Shown here piece by piece: positions 18,953 through 27,740 of a stretch of DNA of 64,000 bases. The DNA is taken from assembly GCA_951813395.1 (NCBI GenBank), contig OX638356.1, positions 1,777,340-1,841,339 of the forward strand. Reading direction: 5' to 3'. Below the pieces are notes generated by a model. That model was not told where the DNA came from. It saw only the letters and a list, made by a program, of their open reading frames with translations, and did not search any database. This DNA is from Longimicrobiales bacterium (GTDB taxonomy: Bacteria > Gemmatimonadota > Gemmatimonadetes > Longimicrobiales > Gaopeijiaceae). The stretch's first letter is position 1. Each line of letters opens with the position of its first letter. Position numbers and translations under genes: made by a program.

Positions 18953-19846
18953 ATGTCGGCCAAGATCATTTCAGGGAAGGAAATCGCCGGGACGATCCGG
19001 GATGAGCTGAACGAGAAGGTCTCGGCGCTCGCCCGGGAAGGGCTGATACCCGGGCTGGCGACCGTGCTGGCGGGCGACGATCCGGCCAGCCGGCTGTACG
19101 TGGGCATGAAGAACAAGGCCGCAGCGGCGGCAGGGATTCACTCGCGCCAGATCACGCTGCCGGACTCGGTGAGCGAGGCCGAACTTCTCGACCTCATCGC
19201 GTCCCTCAACGCGGACCCCGCGATCCACGGTATTCTGGTGCAGTTGCCGCTGCCCGGTCAGATCGACGAGTCCAAGGTCCTCCTGGCCGTCGATCCCGAC
19301 AAGGACGTGGACGGCTTCCATCCCGTCAACGTGGGCCGCCTCGCGACGGGCGACCCCAACGTCCTGGCGCCGTGCACGCCCCGGGGCGTGATCGAGATGC
19401 TGGTGCGGAGCGGTGTGGATCCTTCGGGAAAGCACGCCGTCGTGGTCGGGCGGTCGAACATCGTGGGCAAGCCGATGGCGCTCCTGCTGCTTCGCAAGGC
19501 GGCCGGGGGCAACGCCACGGTCACCGTCGCCCACAGCCGTACGCAGGACCTGGGCGCGGTGACGCGCACCGCCGACATCCTGATCGCCGCGGTCGGGTGG
19601 CCCGACACCATTACGCGGGACATGGTCAAGCCCGGCGTGACCGTGATCGACGTGGGCACCAACCGCGTGGACGACCCGACCCGGGAGCGAGGCTATCGCG
19701 TGGTCGGAGATGTCGACTTCGAGGGCGTCAGCGAGGTGGCGTCGGCGATCACCCCGGTGCCGGGCGGAGTGGGTCCGATGACGATTGCCATGCTTCTGGC
19801 CAATACCGTCGAAGCGGCGATCAGGCTGACCAGCGGCGCGCGGTGA
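18953..19846 (+). CDS. folD: bifunctional methylenetetrahydrofolate dehydrogenase / cyclohydrolase
   Basis: 297 residues. FolD interconverts methylene-THF, methenyl-THF and formyl-THF in one-carbon metabolism. Signatures: [14 protein letters not shown] (catalytic Lys region), [22 protein letters not shown], the NADP site [14 protein letters not shown] and [19 protein letters not shown]. The ATG at 18953 has GGAG close upstream; an open frame to 18788 is not conserved. The stop overlaps xseA as GTGA. Confidence 0.97.
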   Translation: MSAKIISGKEIAGTIRDELNEKVSALAREGLIPGLATVLAGDDPASRLYVGMKNKAAAAAGIHSRQITLPDSVSEAELLDLIASLNADPAIHGILVQLPLPGQIDESKVLLAVDPDKDVDGFHPVNVGRLATGDPNVLAPCTPRGVIEMLVRSGVDPSGKHAVVVGRSNIVGKPMALLLLRKAAGGNATVTVAHSRTQDLGAVTRTADILIAAVGWPDTITRDMVKPGVTVIDVGTNRVDDPTRERGYRVVGDVDFEGVSEVASAITPVPGGVGPMTIAMLLANTVEAAIRLTSGAR

Positions 19847-21204
19847 GCGACGACACGCTGGACCTGTTTGCCGATCGCGCACCCGCGCAAACCGGCGAGC
19901 CCTCGTCGGCCGCGGGCGCCGGAACGGAGCATTCCGAGGGCCTCTGGCCTTCGCGGACGCCCGGTCCCCGCGTGTGGACGGTCCGCCAGGTCAACCGGGC
20001 GGTGCGCCTGCAGCTGGAACAGACCCTCCCGCAGCTCTGGGTGGCCGGCGAGGTCACCAACTTTCGGCGGCAGCGCTCCGGGCACTGCTACTTCACCCTG
20101 AAGGACGATGTCGCCCAGCTGCGGTGCGTCATGTTTCGCAGGGAGGCGGCCCGGCTGCCCACCGACCCCCGCGAGGGAATGACCGTCCGCGTCTTCGGGG
20201 GGCTGACGCTGTACGAGGCGCGGGGCGTCTATCAGCTCGTGGCGGCCCGGCTGGAGGCGGAGAGCGAAGGCGGCATGTGGAAGCTCGCGTTCGACCGTCT
20301 GAAGCGGCGGCTGGACGCCGAGGGATTGACCGACGCGGCCCGCAAGCGGGGTCTGCCGCCCTTCCCGGGCACGGTGGGCATCGTGACTTCGCCGACGGGC
20401 GCCGCCCTGCGAGACGTGATTGCGGTCGTGGCGCGCCGGGCGCCGTGGGTGCGGCTTCTGGTGAGGGGTACCCGGGTACAGGGCCGCGGGGCGGGCGAGG
20501 CGATCGCGGCGGCGGTCTCCATCCTGGCGTCGCGGGACGTCGACGTGATCCTGGTCGCCCGCGGGGGCGGGACGATCGAGGATCTGTGGGGCTTCAACGA
20601 GGAAGCCGTCGCGCGCGCGGTCGCCTCGAGTCCGGTGCCGGTGGTCTCGGGCGTGGGGCACGAAACGGATGTCACCATCTGCGACCTGGTGGCGGACCTG
20701 CGCGCCGCGACTCCCTCGGCCGCGGCGGAGGCGGCGGTGCCGGATCGGCGGGCCGTCGTCCGGACTCTGGACAGCCTCGGAACCAGATTGGGGAAGGGGC
20801 TCGCCGGGCAGGCCCGGTCCCGGCGCTGGCGGCTGGATCAGGCGCGTGATCTGCTCTACCGGCGTGGTCGGCGGCGGGTGGAGACCGGTCGGGATCGGCT
20901 GACGAGAGAGCGATTGCTCCTGGCGGGGATCATGCGGAAGGGAATCGCGCACCATCGCGCCCGTCTCGCCCGGGCCGCCGCGTCCATGGAGGCCCTGTCG
21001 CCCATGTCCACGCTGGCGCGCGGATACGCGGTCCCGCTGGATGGGCGGGGACGGCTGCTGCGCACGACCGCGGACTTCCCGCCGGCGCTGGACTTCGGCC
21101 TGCGCGTCGTCGATGGCCGTGTGGCGTGCACCGTGGCCGACACGCCGGACCGGTCGCCGCCGGCCGCCTCGAATCGGGCCGGGAGGGTTCGCCGTGCCGA
21201 CTGA
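19843..21204 (+). CDS. xseA: exodeoxyribonuclease VII large subunit
   Basis: 453 residues from GTG 19843. Catalytic subunit of exonuclease VII, which degrades single-stranded DNA. N-terminal OB domain ([34 protein letters not shown]) and the nuclease core ([55 protein letters not shown]). The C-terminal helical arms are Arg-rich. It overlaps both folD and xseB. Confidence 0.97.
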   Translation: MSDDTLDLFADRAPAQTGEPSSAAGAGTEHSEGLWPSRTPGPRVWTVRQVNRAVRLQLEQTLPQLWVAGEVTNFRRQRSGHCYFTLKDDVAQLRCVMFRREAARLPTDPREGMTVRVFGGLTLYEARGVYQLVAARLEAESEGGMWKLAFDRLKRRLDAEGLTDAARKRGLPPFPGTVGIVTSPTGAALRDVIAVVARRAPWVRLLVRGTRVQGRGAGEAIAAAVSILASRDVDVILVARGGGTIEDLWGFNEEAVARAVASSPVPVVSGVGHETDVTICDLVADLRAATPSAAAEAAVPDRRAVVRTLDSLGTRLGKGLAGQARSRRWRLDQARDLLYRRGRRRVETGRDRLTRERLLLAGIMRKGIAHHRARLARAAASMEALSPMSTLARGYAVPLDGRGRLLRTTADFPPALDFGLRVVDGRVACTVADTPDRSPPAASNRAGRVRRAD

Positions 21205-21448
21205 GGGAGGACTGGACCGCCGCCTGAGGCGCATCGAGGAAATCGTCGCTTCGCTGGATTCCGATGCGGTCGATCTGGACGAGGCGCTCGCGCTTTTTGA
21301 AGAGGGTGTGGGTCACCTCCGGCACGCGCAGCGGATTCTCGAGACGGCGGAGCTGAGGGTAGAAGAGCTGATCGGCGCCGAAGGGGACGAGGCTCGGGAG
21401 TTCGAGGCCCCTGACCAGGGAGATCACGATGACGGGGACCGCGGCTGA
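21194..21448 (+). CDS. xseB: exodeoxyribonuclease VII small subunit
   Basis: 84 residues from GTG 21194, overlapping the end of xseA by 11 bases. The three-helix XseB pattern is clear: RLRRIEEIVASLDSDAVDLD, EALALFEEGVGHLRHAQRIL, ETAELRVEEL. It assembles along the XseA arms. It is followed, with a 20-base overlap, by the prenyl synthase gene, an arrangement also seen in proteobacterial xseB-ispA operons. Confidence 0.95.
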   Translation: MPTEGGLDRRLRRIEEIVASLDSDAVDLDEALALFEEGVGHLRHAQRILETAELRVEELIGAEGDEAREFEAPDQGDHDDGDRG

Positions 21449-22343
21449 GCTCTCGTTCGCGGCCTGGCTGGACGACCGCAGACACCGGATCGAGGCGTCA
21501 ATGCGCCGCTGCATGGACGAAATGGCCGCGGTGGTGCCCGCCGGACTGCTTGCCGCCGTCGAGGGCGGAGTCATGAGTGGGGGCAAGCGCCTGCGGCCGC
21601 TCCTGCTGGCGACGGCCTGCGAGGAGACTGGAGGTCGGTCCGGCGACCCGATCTTCGATCTTTCGGTTTCGGTGGAGCTGATCCACGCCTACTCGCTGAT
21701 TCACGACGATCTTCCCTGCATGGACGACGCGCCCCTGCGCCGGGGGAAGCCGACGGTCCACATCGTCCATGGCGTCCGCACAGCTACCTTCGCGGGTGCC
21801 GTCCTCATCCCGTGCGCCGCCGAGTGGGCCCACCGCAGCGCCCGCGCCTCGGGGTGCACGGAGTCGGCGGCCAGGGGCATCGTGGCCCACATGCTCGAAG
21901 CGGCCGGGGCGGGCGGAATGATCGGCGGTCAGGCGCTCGACCTGCTGTCGGAGGGACGGTCGTTGCGGGAGGAGGAGTTGGCGACCCTGCACGGCCTCAA
22001 GACCGGAGCGCTCCTCGCCGCCTCGCTGGAGATGGGCGCAATGGCATCGGGCGCCGGGGATGCGGCCTTGCGTGCGATCGGCAACTACGGGCGCGCGCTT
22101 GGACTGGCGTTCCAGGTGATGGACGACGTGCTCGATGCCACGGGGTCGGCGGACGTGCTCGGAAAGCGCCCTTCCGACGCGGAGTTGGAAAAATCCACCT
22201 ATGTTGGGCTGTTGGGCGTGGGCGGCGCGCGCGCACGTGCAGGGGAACTCGTCGCCCGCGGACTGGCGGCGCTCGACGATGCGGGCCTGGCCGCGCCCCG
22301 GCTCCGGCAGCTGGCGCGCTTTGTGATTCAACGCAAACGGTGA
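21429..22343 (+). CDS. ispA: polyprenyl (farnesyl-type) diphosphate synthase
   Basis: 304 residues. Condenses isopentenyl diphosphate with allylic diphosphates in isoprenoid synthesis. First aspartate-rich motif HDDLPCMDDAPLRRGKPT and second motif QVMDDVLDATG are intact, as is GGKRLRPLLLATA. The inserted residues of the first motif (DDLPCMDD) fit short-chain bacterial FPP/GGPP synthases. The exact product length cannot be read from sequence. Confidence 0.92.
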   Translation: MTGTAAELSFAAWLDDRRHRIEASMRRCMDEMAAVVPAGLLAAVEGGVMSGGKRLRPLLLATACEETGGRSGDPIFDLSVSVELIHAYSLIHDDLPCMDDAPLRRGKPTVHIVHGVRTATFAGAVLIPCAAEWAHRSARASGCTESAARGIVAHMLEAAGAGGMIGGQALDLLSEGRSLREEELATLHGLKTGALLAASLEMGAMASGAGDAALRAIGNYGRALGLAFQVMDDVLDATGSADVLGKRPSDAELEKSTYVGLLGVGGARARAGELVARGLAALDDAGLAAPRLRQLARFVIQRKR

Positions 22344-23281
22344 TGACCTTGGCATTCCGACATATCGCAGTTCTGGGAAGGGACGGTGCGGACCCCGGCA
22401 TCCGCGACGCGTACGAACAGGTCGCGCGGGTTGCGGCCGGTTTCGGCGCTTCGGCGTCGCTGGAGCCGAATCTGGGCTCATACACGGCCCGGTCCGCCGA
22501 AATTGTCGCAGATATGTCCGATTTTGTCGCATCCGCGAGCCCGGACCAGCCCGTCACCGATCCTCCTGTCGACCTGGTCATCTCGCTCGGCGGGGACGGG
22601 ACGCTGTTGCGGGCCGCGCGGTCCGTGTTCGGCCGGGGAATCCCCGTCCTGGGAATCAACATGGGCAGCATGGGGTTCCTGACATCGCTGTCCGGCCAGG
22701 TGATCGAGGAAGGTCTCCGGCATGTGCTGGCCGGCGAATACTCGATCGAGGAGCGGCGGACGCTCGACGCCGAGGTGCGCTCCCCGGACGGGGTCGTCCG
22801 GGCCAGGTTCACCGTGCTGAACGATGTGGTGGTTCACAAGGCGGGTGCTGCCCAGGTCGTCCGTCTCGACCTGTGGGTGGGACCGGAAGACGATCCGGAG
22901 GAGATCGGCAGCTTCTCGGGGGACGGGGTCATTCTCGCCACTCCCACCGGGTCCACCGCATATTCGCTGTCCGCGGGCGGTCCCATCGTCGTGCCCGAGC
23001 TCAACTGTTTTCTGGTGACTCCGATCCTGCCCCACACGCTGGCGGTTCGGCCCCTGGTGGTTCCCGGGGACGAGGAGATCACGGTCACCGCGCTCGACCG
23101 CCGCGAACCCCTTTTCCTGACCGTGGACGGACAGGAGGGAGGGCCGGTCGGGTACAGCGACCGCGTAGTGGTGCGCATGGGGGCGTCGCGCGTGCCGCTG
23201 GTCCGGCTGCCGGGCCACTCCTTTTTCACCACGCTGCGGCAGAAGCTGAGCTGGGCCGTCCGGCCGATCGACGGCGGGTAG
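22343..23281 (+). CDS. nadK: NAD kinase
   Basis: 312 residues from the ATG at 22343, overlapping the prenyl synthase stop (TGATG). It phosphorylates NAD to NADP. Motifs: SLGGDGTLLRAAR, LGINMGSMGFLTSLS, LNDVVVHK (the usual Asn-Glu position reads Asn-Asp) and TPTGSTAYSLSAGGPIV. The upstream open frame is an out-of-frame shadow of ispA. Confidence 0.96.
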   Translation: MTLAFRHIAVLGRDGADPGIRDAYEQVARVAAGFGASASLEPNLGSYTARSAEIVADMSDFVASASPDQPVTDPPVDLVISLGGDGTLLRAARSVFGRGIPVLGINMGSMGFLTSLSGQVIEEGLRHVLAGEYSIEERRTLDAEVRSPDGVVRARFTVLNDVVVHKAGAAQVVRLDLWVGPEDDPEEIGSFSGDGVILATPTGSTAYSLSAGGPIVVPELNCFLVTPILPHTLAVRPLVVPGDEEITVTALDRREPLFLTVDGQEGGPVGYSDRVVVRMGASRVPLVRLPGHSFFTTLRQKLSWAVRPIDGG

Positions 23282-23333
23282 TCCCGTTCGAACATGGCGC
23301 CGCCCATCCGGCCGTCGATATTGTTGATGACCC

Positions 23334-24998
23334 ATGTTCGTTGAGCTGATAATACGCAACTTTGCTGTCCTCAAGGATTTGCGAGTTCCACTTAAAGCGG
23401 GACTCAATGTCCTTTCGGGCGAAACCGGAGCCGGCAAGTCCATCGTGGTGGACGCGCTGGCGATCCTGCTGGGTGGCCGGGCATCGTCCGGCGTCGTGCG
23501 CTCGGGCGAGGCGCGTGCCCTGGTCGAGGGCGTGGTGGATGTCGGCGGTCTGGACGCTGTCGGCGAACTGCTGGCCGAGCTGGGAATGGAGGCCGACGAG
23601 GATCAGCTGGTGCTGCGCCGGGAGATCCGCGCCGAAGGGCGAAGCCGGGGCTGGGTCAACGGGTCGCCCGTGACCGCCGGGGTGCTGCGCCGGATCGGGT
23701 CGCTGCTGGTCGACATCCACGGCCAGCACGAACACCAGCGGCTCCTCTCCGGCGACTTCCAGCAGCAGGTGCTGGACGCGTTCGGCGGGTGCACCGGCGT
23801 TGCGGACAGGGTGACGGAGGGCTTCCGGCGGACCACCGACCTGAGGAACCGGCTGGCCGCCCTGGAGGAACGCCGCCGCGAGCTGGAGAGCCGCGCCGAC
23901 TTCATCCGCTTCCAGCTCGGTGAGATCCTCGGCGCCGAGCTCCATGCGGATGAAGACGAGGAACTGCGCGTCGAGGCGACCCGGCTCGCGCACGCGGACC
24001 AGCTGGCACGGGAGAGCTACGCGCTGCACGAGCTGCTGCACACCGCGGAGGACGCGGTCACGGACCGCCTGGCGGACTCGGCGGCCCGTCTGCGGCGCCT
24101 CGCCGAGACGGACCCGTCGCTCGCGGCGCACGCGTCCACGCTCGAAGACGCCTACCACCAGGTGTCGGACGCGGCCGCCCAACTGGCCGACTATTCGGCC
24201 GGGATCGAACACGATCCGGTGCGGCTGGAGAACATCCGTGACCGGCAGGCCCTGATTCAACGCCTGCAGCGCAAGTACGGCCCGACGCTGGCCGAGGTGA
24301 TCGGGCGGGGGGAGAGCCTGCGCGGCGAACTGCACGAACTCGAGACCGCCGACATGGACGCCGGCAGTCTGCAAAACGATTTGCAGCGGGCGGAAGCGGC
24401 CTGGCAAACCGACGCGGAGGAACTGTCGCGGCAGCGCGAGGAGGCTGCGGGACGCCTGTCCGGCGCGGCCGAGGCGATCTTCCCCGGCCTCGGACTGGAG
24501 GGCGGACGCTTTGGCGTCCACTTCGAGGAGCAGTCGGCCCCATCGGCCAAGGGCCGCGAACGCATCCGCTTCATGGCCAGCATGAACCCGGGCTTCCCGC
24601 CGGGCCCGCTCTCGCAGGTCGCGTCCGGCGGAGAGCTGTCGCGGGTCATGCTCGCGCTCAAGTCCGTCCTCTCGGACATCGACGATCTGCCCACCCTGGT
24701 CTTCGACGAGGTCGACGCCGGGATCGGGGGCATGGTGGCGGCCAACGTGGCCGACCGCCTGGCACAGGTGTCCCGCGGACGGCAGGTGCTCGTGGTGACG
24801 CATCTGGCGAGGGTCGCGGCGCGCGCGTCCAGTCACCTCGTGGTGGAGAAGGGCGCGATGGATGGTGCTGCGGTGAGCGTCGTGCGGCGGCTTGAGGGCG
24901 ATGAGCGGGTACACGAGGTCGCGCGCATGCTGGGTGGAGACGCTGGGTCGGGGGCATCCCTGGAGCACGCCCGGGAGCTGCTGGGCGGGGTCGTGTAG
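23334..24998 (+). CDS. recN: DNA repair protein RecN
   Basis: 554 residues. SMC-like ATPase acting on double-strand breaks. Walker A SGETGAGKS near residue 30, IHGQHEHQRLL, a central coiled coil, the ABC-type signature VASGGELSRVMLALK and Walker B TLVFDEVDAGIGG, then VVTHLARVAARA. It follows nadK after a 52-base gap, a common nadK-recN order. A LexA-type site was not identified. Confidence 0.97.
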   Translation: MFVELIIRNFAVLKDLRVPLKAGLNVLSGETGAGKSIVVDALAILLGGRASSGVVRSGEARALVEGVVDVGGLDAVGELLAELGMEADEDQLVLRREIRAEGRSRGWVNGSPVTAGVLRRIGSLLVDIHGQHEHQRLLSGDFQQQVLDAFGGCTGVADRVTEGFRRTTDLRNRLAALEERRRELESRADFIRFQLGEILGAELHADEDEELRVEATRLAHADQLARESYALHELLHTAEDAVTDRLADSAARLRRLAETDPSLAAHASTLEDAYHQVSDAAAQLADYSAGIEHDPVRLENIRDRQALIQRLQRKYGPTLAEVIGRGESLRGELHELETADMDAGSLQNDLQRAEAAWQTDAEELSRQREEAAGRLSGAAEAIFPGLGLEGGRFGVHFEEQSAPSAKGRERIRFMASMNPGFPPGPLSQVASGGELSRVMLALKSVLSDIDDLPTLVFDEVDAGIGGMVAANVADRLAQVSRGRQVLVVTHLARVAARASSHLVVEKGAMDGAAVSVVRRLEGDERVHEVARMLGGDAGSGASLEHARELLGGVV

Positions 24999-24999
24999 C

Positions 25000-25686
25000 G
25001 TGAGCGTGTCGAGACGCCGGGGCTGGTTTGACGGGCATGCTGGAAGGCTGCTCACCTCCGGGCCCGCGGTCCTGGTGCTTGCGTGCAATACTCCGTCGTC
25101 CCCACCCGTGGCCGACATTGCGTTGTTCACGGAGAGCGACTCCGCCTACGCCATTCGCGGGCTGATCGCACGGTTGGACATCGAGGATGAGCGGGCGATG
25201 TTCGGTTCTGTCACGGCCGTGGTGGAGAACGCCGACGGAGGGTACGTCGCTGCCGATGGTTTGAACCACAAGCTGGTCTTCATGGACCGGAACCTGAACC
25301 CGGTGCGCACGGTTGGCAGGCAAGGCGAGGGTCCCGGCGAGTACCAGCTGCCGGGGAAGCTGATCCGGGATGAAGATGAGATTGCCGTAGTAGACCAAAC
25401 CTACGGACGCGTGACCCTGTTGACTTCCCGTGGTGATTTCGTCCGCATGCACCGGCTGGGGGGTTTCTTGAGAGATATGGCGGTGCATTCCGAACTCGGC
25501 CTCAGCCTCCCCACACCCCCACGAAGAACCGGAATCCCGCCTCGAACGAACGCGCGTTCGGCACGTCCCCGCCGCTGCCCCCGACCACGTGCCGGTACAC
25601 CGCGCGGATCTCAAGGGGCTGACCGGCCGCACCCTCGCCTACCGCGACGTCCCGGTTGTAGACCAGCCCGAGCATCAATCGGCTGA
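25000..25686 (+). pseudogene. truncated 6-bladed beta-propeller (NHL-like) lipoprotein gene
   Basis: The frame begins at GTG 25000, two bases after recN. It encodes a lipoprotein-like signal (AVLVLACNTPSS) and then typical propeller sequence: VTAVVENADGGYVAADGLNH, KLVFMDRNLNPVRTVGRQGE, GPGEYQLPGKLIRDEDEIAV, YGRVTLLTSRGDFVRM. Near base 25490-25505 this stops and the frame continues only as Pro/Arg-rich reverse complement of the convergent gene. Two to three blades are present where six are expected, so the 3' half was probably lost by a rearrangement at the junction. Free standing function is unlikely. Confidence 0.7.
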
Positions 25687-27136
25687 ACGAGGCGCCGCTC
25701 CCCGGCACCAGCGCTTCGGGGTCGGGAACAGCCGCGAATCTCGTGCGTGTCGTCCCGATGGCGGCCGCCGCGCCCCCTGCGGGCGGCACCGTGTCCGGGG
25801 GCGGGGCCATGCGGATCGCGAACGCGTCCGTCCCCTTGCGGAAGTAGCGGTATCCGGTGAGCAGCCTCAGCGTCGGCGCCACTTCGAACCAGGGCGAGAG
25901 CTCCAGGAACTGGTAGTCGCCCGGGTCCCAGTCGAGATGAACCTGCGATGTCGTCGGAGCGAAGGTGACGTCGGGGTCGAAGGCGCGCCGCTCCGTGGTC
26001 CCCTTCATCTGCACGCCGTAGCGGACGTCGGCCCACAGCCCCACCCGGCGCCAGCGGCCGTTCATCCACGCCCGGGCTTCGATGTCCATCTGCGCGTCCC
26101 CGCTCCCGATGTCGAGGAAGTTCGCGGGGTCGTCCTCCTGACCCGTCGGGAGGCGGACCAGCGCCCCCGCGCCGGCGACCACATGGCTTGGCCCGTCCCG
26201 GTCTCCCGACTCCAGCAGGCGCGCGTTCACCCGCGCTTCGATGTCCCCGAGCGCCCAGAGTGACTGCCAGTTCTCGAGCGGATGGCTGGCCTCGATGCCG
26301 TGGGCGGGGTCCATGACCAGGCCCAGCAGCTCCTCGAAGGTCAGGGCGCCCGCCGCCAGGGGCACGGATCCGGGCGTCCCCGTGACGCCTGCGGCCTGGA
26401 AGGCTTCCGCCAGAGCCGCCAGGCGGGCCTGCAGCGCGGTGCCGGCGGACGACCATCCCACCGGCGCGAACATGGTTCCGTACATGGTCGCCAGCGAGTT
26501 TCTGAAGATCCGCGCGTCCGCGACGAGCGCCGTCGCGTCCCGGCACTCGGCCGACGTGTGATCGGTGGCGCAGGTGGCCGCCCGAAACGCGTCGTACATC
26601 GTGATGGAGCTCTGCAGGCGGGAAAGGAAGCCGTCCACCAGGCCGGGGTCGGCCATCCCGGGGCTGAAGCCGGCGTCGGAGTGAGCCGAGTCCGCGGCGA
26701 ACGTCAGCGAGAACTCGGTGTCGCTCCGGACGAACGGGACCTCCGCGCCCACGGTCAGCCAGTCGAAGACCCCCACGTCCAGGGACACGGGCACGCGAAC
26801 CGTCGCCTTCTCCATCACGGCGTCCAGCGTCCCGAGACTCACGGGGAAGTCTTCCCCTGCGGCGTTTCTCAATGCCGTCCGAAAGGGCGCCAGCTGGGGG
26901 AAAACACCTGCGTCCGCAGGCCCGGAGAAGGCGTCGCTCAGCTGTTCCAGCCCGGCCGAGCCGCTCCCCCACATGCCGTATCTCGAAGAGAAGGCGAGGT
27001 AGTCCCCGCGCAGGCCCAGGCGCACCGTGCCCCGGGGTACCAACGGCGAATACGGTTCCTGCGCGGCGGCGGCGACGGGCGCGCAAACGCAGAGCGCGCA
27101 CAGGAGGGTCGGGATGAGGGTTGAGGGTCGATGCAC
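25502..27136 (-). CDS. predicted outer-membrane beta-barrel protein
   Basis: About 544 residues from GTG 27136 (start uncertain; no clear ribosome site). A signal peptide (LIPTLLCALCVCAPVAAAAQ) precedes alternating amphipathic segments: VRLGLRGDYLAFSSRYGMWG, VRVPVSLDVGVFDWLTVGAEV, RVNARLLESGDRD, VGLWADVRYGVQMKG, LRLLTGYRYFRKGTDAF. The end FEAGFRFFVGVWGG resembles a barrel closing strand, though not a C-terminal Phe. No named family recognised. Its stop lies exactly at the break of the truncated propeller gene, so it may have arrived with that rearrangement. Confidence 0.65.
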   Translation of the reverse strand: MHRPSTLIPTLLCALCVCAPVAAAAQEPYSPLVPRGTVRLGLRGDYLAFSSRYGMWGSGSAGLEQLSDAFSGPADAGVFPQLAPFRTALRNAAGEDFPVSLGTLDAVMEKATVRVPVSLDVGVFDWLTVGAEVPFVRSDTEFSLTFAADSAHSDAGFSPGMADPGLVDGFLSRLQSSITMYDAFRAATCATDHTSAECRDATALVADARIFRNSLATMYGTMFAPVGWSSAGTALQARLAALAEAFQAAGVTGTPGSVPLAAGALTFEELLGLVMDPAHGIEASHPLENWQSLWALGDIEARVNARLLESGDRDGPSHVVAGAGALVRLPTGQEDDPANFLDIGSGDAQMDIEARAWMNGRWRRVGLWADVRYGVQMKGTTERRAFDPDVTFAPTTSQVHLDWDPGDYQFLELSPWFEVAPTLRLLTGYRYFRKGTDAFAIRMAPPPDTVPPAGGAAAAIGTTRTRFAAVPDPEALVPGSGASFSRLMLGLVYNRDVAVGEGAAGQPLEIRAVYRHVVGGSGGDVPNARSFEAGFRFFVGVWGG

Positions 27137-27300
27137 GGCTCGTCCGGGTTGTCGTGGGCCCGGGGATCGGGCGCCGACTCCGCGAAGGGGGTCGCGAAGA
27201 CAAGATAATGCGGCCCGCCCGCCCGGCGAACGTGTGGGGCGCCGCTGCGGGCCGGCGCGGGCGCGGCGATGGCCACCCGTCCCTGCCGCCCGTTCGCCGC

Positions 27301-27329
27301 TTGACACCGTAACGTGGCGCGCCTAGGGT
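27301..27329 (+). promoter_or_regulatory. candidate tRNA promoter
   Basis: TTGACA (27301-27306) and TAGGGT (27324-27329) are 17 bases apart. Transcription from about 27336 would cover tRNA-Gly (27406) and tRNA-Cys (27590). The 269 bases between the outer-membrane gene and tRNA-Gly hold nothing else that could be identified. Confidence 0.55.
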
Positions 27330-27405
27330 TTATTCCGCTCCGCGGGCATCGTATGGCGACCCGGGCACCGGGACGGCCTCGATGCGGCGCGGAAGCGGTC
27401 GAATT

Positions 27406-27478
<73 letters not shown>

Positions 27479-27589
27479 CTGACGATGGCAGTCCGGCACA
27501 GGGATGCCTCGCCGCGTACACCGGCGGGTGACTTTGACAGCCGAATCGCCGCAGGGGCGACGGCCGGTGCCGGACGCCCCTTTCCTGTC

Positions 27590-27661
<72 letters not shown>

Positions 27662-27740
27662 CTACCGTTTTCGGCGGACCCCGCGGCACTCCCCCGGGGC
27701 CGCCGCGGCAGTCGCCCGCCGCCGTCCCCGTCCGTTGCCT

